From contig NZ_LWLB01000012.1 in assembly GCF_001905145.1 (NCBI RefSeq), positions 310,001-374,000 on the forward strand: 64,000 nt of DNA, read 5' to 3'. A program made the position numbers and the translations under genes. The notes beneath the pieces were generated by a model. The model was not told where the DNA came from. It was given only the letters and a program-made list of their open reading frames with translations, and ran no database searches. Origin of the DNA: Nocardiopsis sp. TSRI0078. GTDB taxonomy: Bacteria; Actinomycetota; Actinomycetes; Streptosporangiales; Streptosporangiaceae. This document shows positions 60,233-64,000 of the stretch, one piece after another. The first letter of the stretch is position 1; each line of letters starts with the position of its first letter.

Positions 60233-61135
60233 ATGCCGGACACCGATCTGGCCGAGCGCAGCGTCGTCCTCGTCACCTTGGACTCCTGCCGCTACGACGT
60301 CGCGGCGAGCGCACACACCCCGAACCTGGCGAAGCTCGGCCCGCTGCTGCGAGCCGAGAGCCCGGGAACCTACACGCTCCCCGCACACGCCGCGCTGTTC
60401 AACGGCTTCCTGCCCCGACCAGTCTCGGGGGCCCTCACACTCGACGGGAACACTGTGGACGCGGTCTGGCGTTCGGCCGCCGCCCGACCCTCGAAACGCC
60501 ACGCCGCCATCCCCTTCGACGGCCCCACCTTGATGGCGCACTACAGCGAGAAGGACTACCGGGTGGTGGGCGCTGGAGGCGTCACCTTCTTCGACTCCTC
60601 GGATCCGGCCAACGGCCTGCCGAAGCTGTTCTCGGAGTTCCACTACTTCGGTCGATCCTCCCGCGCCCCGGCCACACCAGAAGCTCGTGTCGCCGAGCGC
60701 GGTGAGGATCTGCCGTTGGCCCACACCCGGACGCTCGCGGACCTGTGCCTGGAGGCCGAACGGTTCTTCCTGTTCGTCAACTGCTCCAGCACACACATCC
60801 CCTACACAACCCCGTTCAGTCCCCTCACTGACCGGAACAGAGAACTCCTCCGACACCTCTACCGGCTACACGACTCCCAACAGGCCGCCTCTGACGAGAA
60901 AGCCCTGACCGCCGACGACATCGAAGTGCTCCTAGGCATGCAGAGGCGCGCCCTGGAATGGGCCGACACCCGCTTGGGCGACCTGTTCTCACGGCTGAGC
61001 ACACAACGCCCCCTGGTGGTGGTCTGCGCCGACCACAGCGAGGAATTCGGAGAAGGCGACAGGTTCGGCCACGCGCACCCGCATCCGACGGTCGCCACGG
61101 TGCCGCTGTGGTGTGGCGTGTTGGGCGAGGGATGA
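60233..61135 (+). CDS. Alkaline-phosphatase-superfamily hydrolase (sulfatase/phosphodiesterase-like)
   Basis: 300 residues, short for the superfamily. N-terminal metal motif VVLVTLDSCRYDVA (Asp17), candidate nucleophile Thr48 in GTYTLPAHAALFNG, matching the T-x-P/S-H arrangement of phosphodiesterase/phosphomutase-like members rather than the CxPSR of sulfatases; C-terminal metal ligands VVCADHSEEFGEGDRFGH (Asp-His and a later His). No signal peptide, so cytoplasmic. Predicted to hydrolyse or transfer a phospho- or sulfo-ester; substrate unknown. Starts 4 bp after the SAM synthetase stop and ends 3 bp before the next ATG. Confidence 0.78.
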   Translation: MPDTDLAERSVVLVTLDSCRYDVAASAHTPNLAKLGPLLRAESPGTYTLPAHAALFNGFLPRPVSGALTLDGNTVDAVWRSAAARPSKRHAAIPFDGPTLMAHYSEKDYRVVGAGGVTFFDSSDPANGLPKLFSEFHYFGRSSRAPATPEARVAERGEDLPLAHTRTLADLCLEAERFFLFVNCSSTHIPYTTPFSPLTDRNRELLRHLYRLHDSQQAASDEKALTADDIEVLLGMQRRALEWADTRLGDLFSRLSTQRPLVVVCADHSEEFGEGDRFGHAHPHPTVATVPLWCGVLGEG

Positions 61136-61138
61136 TCC

Positions 61139-62536
61139 ATGGTCGACCTCCAGCCTTGGTTCACGCATCCCGCGATCACCGCGGCTGCCTCCGAGGGAGT
61201 CCGGACACGGCTGGGCATCTCCCCCAACCACGCGTCCTTTCGTGTCGGAGTCCTGCGCACCCACCTGCTCACCGCGCTTCTGGCCCACAGGGCCGCACAG
61301 TATCTCGGTGTCCGTACGCGGGTGGCGGTTCGGTGGGACGACAGCGACAGCCTGCGCAGCCGCGACGAATACCGATCACGGCTTCTCCAAGAGCTCACGC
61401 GGGTGGCTCAGATACCGGTCGAGGACGAACAGCGAGTCTTCCGCCAGAGCCAGCGAGGCGACCGGTACCAGCAGGCCTTACAGCGGCTGGATATCCAAGG
61501 TCTCCTGGTGACGAGGCGAGGACTTCCCTGCTTTGATGTGACCGCCGCGGACCGGCTCATGAACGCACGGGGTGTCTGTCCCAAGTCCCTGACCGCCTCC
61601 GTGGTCGTGAACACGACCACGGCCCTCGACCCAGCGCAGGAGACGGTCCCGCTCATGCGAAGTGACGGACGGGCACTATGGCACCTGGCCACGGTCGTCG
61701 ACGACATCGAACAGCGCACGACCCTGATCGTCCGGGGCACCGACAAATGCGACGCCACGCCCGCTCAGGTCCGCCTGTACTGGGCCCTGGCTGAAGGAGG
61801 ACGCCCTCCGGCTCACCTGTTCCTCTCCAAACTGCTGGAACCGGGGCCTGTCGTACCTCGCGTCGCTGACCTTCTCGGACAAGGCATCAGGCCCTCGACC
61901 CTGCGGCACTTCTTCGCGGAGCCGTACCTGGACCAGTCTCGGCCAACTGCTCGGCCGGTCGGCTTCTCCGAGCTGGTGGATCAGATCCGTACGGTTCTTC
62001 CCCACCACGGGGACGGTCTCCTGGACGAGCCACGTCTACGCTCCCTGGATCGGAAGGTGTCCGTCACCCTCACTCCAGAGGTGGCCTGTCAGGAACTGGA
62101 TGACCGGTGTCCGGGGGCATCCCCGGGCGTCCTCAAGTGGATCACCCAGCACTACCCGCGGCCGCTGCTCCAACAGGTCCAGCTGTGTCGGGCACTCACC
62201 GATACGGAGATCGAACATGCACCGCCTCCAGCGCAGGCAGAGGAGGCACTGTGGTGGCTGGACGCCTGGTCATGTGGCACGGCCAAGTGCCCGCCTCCGC
62301 ATACGGTGCGCTGGGTGCTCACCGGACAGCGGGACGGGCCCCGGGCGTCGGAACTGCTGGAGGTCTTTCCTCCGGAGTTGACTGCCGTGCGACTGGCTTC
62401 GGCCCGTCAGGCGTTGAGCCGCTCCAGCGCCACGCGCAGGCGCTCCAGCGTGCGCTCGCGGCCCAGCAACTCCAGCGACTCGAAAAGCGGCAAGCCGACC
62501 GTACGTCCGGTCACCGCGACCCGCACGGGAGCCTGA
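61139..62536 (+). CDS. Degenerate glutamyl-tRNA-synthetase-like protein
   Basis: 465 codons in frame. Aligns by eye with GltX of the neighbouring gene: [17 protein letters not shown] against the RIEDTD block, [19 protein letters not shown] against [39 protein letters not shown] against the VIRGEEHL block. HIGH is replaced by FRVG and KLSKR by FLSKLL, so normal aminoacylation is doubtful. The C-terminal half (~240-420) is helical. Codon 114 is TTA, the only TTA codon I noticed in any gene here. The last ~43 codons run antisense through the 3' end of gltX, suggesting a displaced stop. Confidence 0.78.
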   Translation: MVDLQPWFTHPAITAAASEGVRTRLGISPNHASFRVGVLRTHLLTALLAHRAAQYLGVRTRVAVRWDDSDSLRSRDEYRSRLLQELTRVAQIPVEDEQRVFRQSQRGDRYQQALQRLDIQGLLVTRRGLPCFDVTAADRLMNARGVCPKSLTASVVVNTTTALDPAQETVPLMRSDGRALWHLATVVDDIEQRTTLIVRGTDKCDATPAQVRLYWALAEGGRPPAHLFLSKLLEPGPVVPRVADLLGQGIRPSTLRHFFAEPYLDQSRPTARPVGFSELVDQIRTVLPHHGDGLLDEPRLRSLDRKVSVTLTPEVACQELDDRCPGASPGVLKWITQHYPRPLLQQVQLCRALTDTEIEHAPPPAQAEEALWWLDAWSCGTAKCPPPHTVRWVLTGQRDGPRASELLEVFPPELTAVRLASARQALSRSSATRRRSSVRSRPSNSSDSKSGKPTVRPVTATRTGA

Positions 62537-63822
62537 GCCTTGCCGAGCTTGAGCCCTTGAGTGGCCCCGGCCTGCTCAAGGGCTCCCTTCAAGGATTCGG
62601 CATCCCAGGCCAGGGACTCGTCCGAGTAGGTAGCGATCGCTGCGGTGAGCATCTCCGCGCCGATCCCGGGCTTCATGGCCTTGGCCCAACTCTTGTCATC
62701 GAAGACCGGAGTGTCCAGGAACAGGAAGTCCACGTTCGGCACGATCTCGCTGAGCACCGCCACCCGGCTCTGCGCCAGCGGGGCGATCTTGGCGAACACA
62801 TCCGCGTCGAAGTCCTCGCTTCGCCACGGCACCTGATCGCCCTCCAGGTAAGGGGCGCAGCGTTTAACGAACTCGTCCACGCCCAGGGCGCGGATGTAGT
62901 CGCCGTTGAAGGCGCGCAGCTTCTTCTCGTCGAAGAAGGCGGGCGAGGAGTTGACGTCAGCCAGATCGAAGAGCGGAATCATCTCCTCGATCGGCATGAT
63001 CTCGCGGTCGTCCCCGGGCGCCCACCCCAGCAGCATCAGGTAGTTGACCATGGTCTCGGGCAGATACCCCTCGGCCTGGTAGGACTCCATGGCGACCTTG
63101 TCCCGGCGCTTGGACAACTTCTGGCGCTTCTCGTTCACCAGAACCGGAGCGTGCGCCCACACCGGCGGGGTGTGCCCCAATGCCTCCCACAGAAGCTGCT
63201 GCTTGGGAGCGTTGGACAGGTGCTCCTCGCCACGGATGACGTGCGTGATGCCCATCTCCACGTCGTCCACCACGTTGGCCAGCACGAACAGGGCGGTGCC
63301 GTCGCCGCGGGCGATCACGAAGTCCTCCAGGGCCTCGTGCGGGAACTCCACCCGGCCCCGAATCTGGTCCTCGACCACGGTCGGTCCGCCCTCGGGGATC
63401 CGGAAGCGGAGCGCCCGCCCGGTGCCGGCCTCCAGACCGCGGTTCCGGCAGAACCCATCATAGCCCAGGTTGGGGTTGTCGCGGCGGGCCTGGACCTGGT
63501 CACGGGTGCAGTCGCAGTAGTAGGCCAGACCTTCCTTGCGCAGGCGCTGGGCGGCCTCGGTGTGCTTGTCGGCAGCCTCAGTCTGGGAGTAGGGGCCCTC
63601 GTACTGGGTGGAGTCCACCCCGAGCCAGGACATCGCGGCCAGGATGCCCTCGGTCCACTCGGGGCGGGAGCGGGCGGCGTCGGTGTCCTCGATCCGCAGC
63701 ACCATGGTGCCGCCGGATTGTTGCGCGACCACCCAGTTCAGCAGCAGGGACCGGGCGTTGCCCACGTGGAACATGCCGGTCGGGGAAGGGGCGAACCTGG
63801 TGCGAATCGAGGTGTCAGTCAC
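62407..63822 (-). CDS. gltX: Glutamyl-tRNA synthetase
   Basis: 471 residues. Class I aa[21 protein letters not shown] (HIGH-type motif HVGN), [15 protein letters not shown], Cys-rich zinc-like [35 protein letters not shown] (KMSKS). All catalytic motifs intact. GTG 63822 is chosen because the conserved N-terminus follows directly; the frame stays open 29 codons more. Tail-to-tail with the GltX-like gene, overlapping it by 130 bp. Base composition looks less GC-rich than in the backbone, so it could be a second, acquired copy rather than the housekeeping one; this cannot be decided here. Confidence 0.93.
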   Translation of the reverse strand: MTDTSIRTRFAPSPTGMFHVGNARSLLLNWVVAQQSGGTMVLRIEDTDAARSRPEWTEGILAAMSWLGVDSTQYEGPYSQTEAADKHTEAAQRLRKEGLAYYCDCTRDQVQARRDNPNLGYDGFCRNRGLEAGTGRALRFRIPEGGPTVVEDQIRGRVEFPHEALEDFVIARGDGTALFVLANVVDDVEMGITHVIRGEEHLSNAPKQQLLWEALGHTPPVWAHAPVLVNEKRQKLSKRRDKVAMESYQAEGYLPETMVNYLMLLGWAPGDDREIMPIEEMIPLFDLADVNSSPAFFDEKKLRAFNGDYIRALGVDEFVKRCAPYLEGDQVPWRSEDFDADVFAKIAPLAQSRVAVLSEIVPNVDFLFLDTPVFDDKSWAKAMKPGIGAEMLTAAIATYSDESLAWDAESLKGALEQAGATQGLKLGKAQAPVRVAVTGRTVGLPLFESLELLGRERTLERLRVALERLNA

Positions 63823-64000
63823 CCCACAAAGCCTAGCGTGATCGGCTGCTGCGCCGGGGCTGGACAGCGATCGGTCCGAAGAATCTGAAGTCGTGATCAG
63901 TGAGTTCACCGGACACGACCCCGTACAGCTCAGTTCCCCTGTTTACTTCACGGGTACTGAGCCCACACGCCCTCGAAAGCGAGCCTTCCCGTGTCCGACA
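63823..64000. other. 178 bp to the window edge, nothing identified
   Basis: Upstream region of gltX. Moderately AT-richer, with CACGGGTACTGAGCCCACACG; no reading frame, tRNA end or copy of the tRNA-His att core was seen. Confidence 0.4.

Noticed and set aside
63823-64000. Possible second att site near the right edge of the window
   Set aside because: No copy of TCCCGTCACTCAC or of the GGGTGCAC repeats was found there.

Overview
The window reads as chromosome of a very GC-rich actinomycete. Reasons: overwhelming G/C third positions, frequent GTG starts, ATGA-type overlaps, a WhiB protein, DUF397/XRE and DUF2510 proteins, a streptomycete-type SSI protease inhibitor and a DasR-type operator. 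The overall flavour suggests Nocardiopsis or a near relative; that placement is inference. No phage, CRISPR array or rRNA was seen.

Position 1-50.4 kb is ordinary chromosomal backbone. From the left: cell-surface glycosyltransferases and a methyltransferase (1-3.5 kb); superoxide dismutase; a MocR regulator divergent from a DUF3291 protein; biotin genes bioDA divergent from bioF; an anchored SGNH hydrolase; ornithine aminotransferase; an acyl-CoA ligase; a DUF368-DedA pair (both families are linked to recycling of undecaprenyl phosphate); a TPP riboswitch controlling thiD; a Na+/alanine symporter; two GT4 glycosyltransferases; an aminotransferase divergent from a LysR regulator; a DMT transporter; a GH20 hexosaminidase under a perfect DasR (dre) palindrome; a D-amino-acid lyase-like enzyme; a secreted glycerophosphodiesterase; a secreted protein of unknown role; gamma-glutamyltransferase; an NlpC/P60 hydrolase; a stand-alone family-A DNA polymerase; a 2-hydroxyacid dehydrogenase; an rRNA/tRNA 2'-O-methyltransferase; an SSI-type inhibitor; two tandem substrate-binding/VWA proteins; an amidase-like protein; a DUF2510 scaffold; and oligoribonuclease followed by tRNA-His.

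From tRNA-His (50.39 kb) the character changes to an accessory island. A 13-bp piece of the tRNA 3' end is repeated 133 bp downstream inside a cluster of GGGTGCAC repeats. A tyrosine integrase, a small excisionase-like HTH protein, a WhiB protein and a replication-relaxation protein follow. The last lies beside four GGGTTCA iterons phased at exactly 11 bp. Next come a small membrane protein, a RsbW-like ATPase and an XRE/DUF397 regulator pair. No conjugation or replication initiator gene is visible, so this looks like a reduced or mosaic actinomycete integrative element.

The right end (57.1-63.9 kb) carries the most unusual gene set: an XRE-plus-helical-repeat regulator and a Nudix hydrolase, divergent from a tight three-gene operon. 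That operon encodes an archaeal-type S-adenosylmethionine synthetase, an alkaline-phosphatase-superfamily hydrolase, and a degenerate glutamyl-tRNA-synthetase-like protein that carries a rare TTA codon. A complete gltX lies tail-to-tail against the last gene. Bases look less GC-rich here than in the backbone. The set suggests an uncharacterised SAM- and/or Glu-tRNA-related biosynthetic or modification system, possibly with gltX as a partner or resistant copy; the function is inference.
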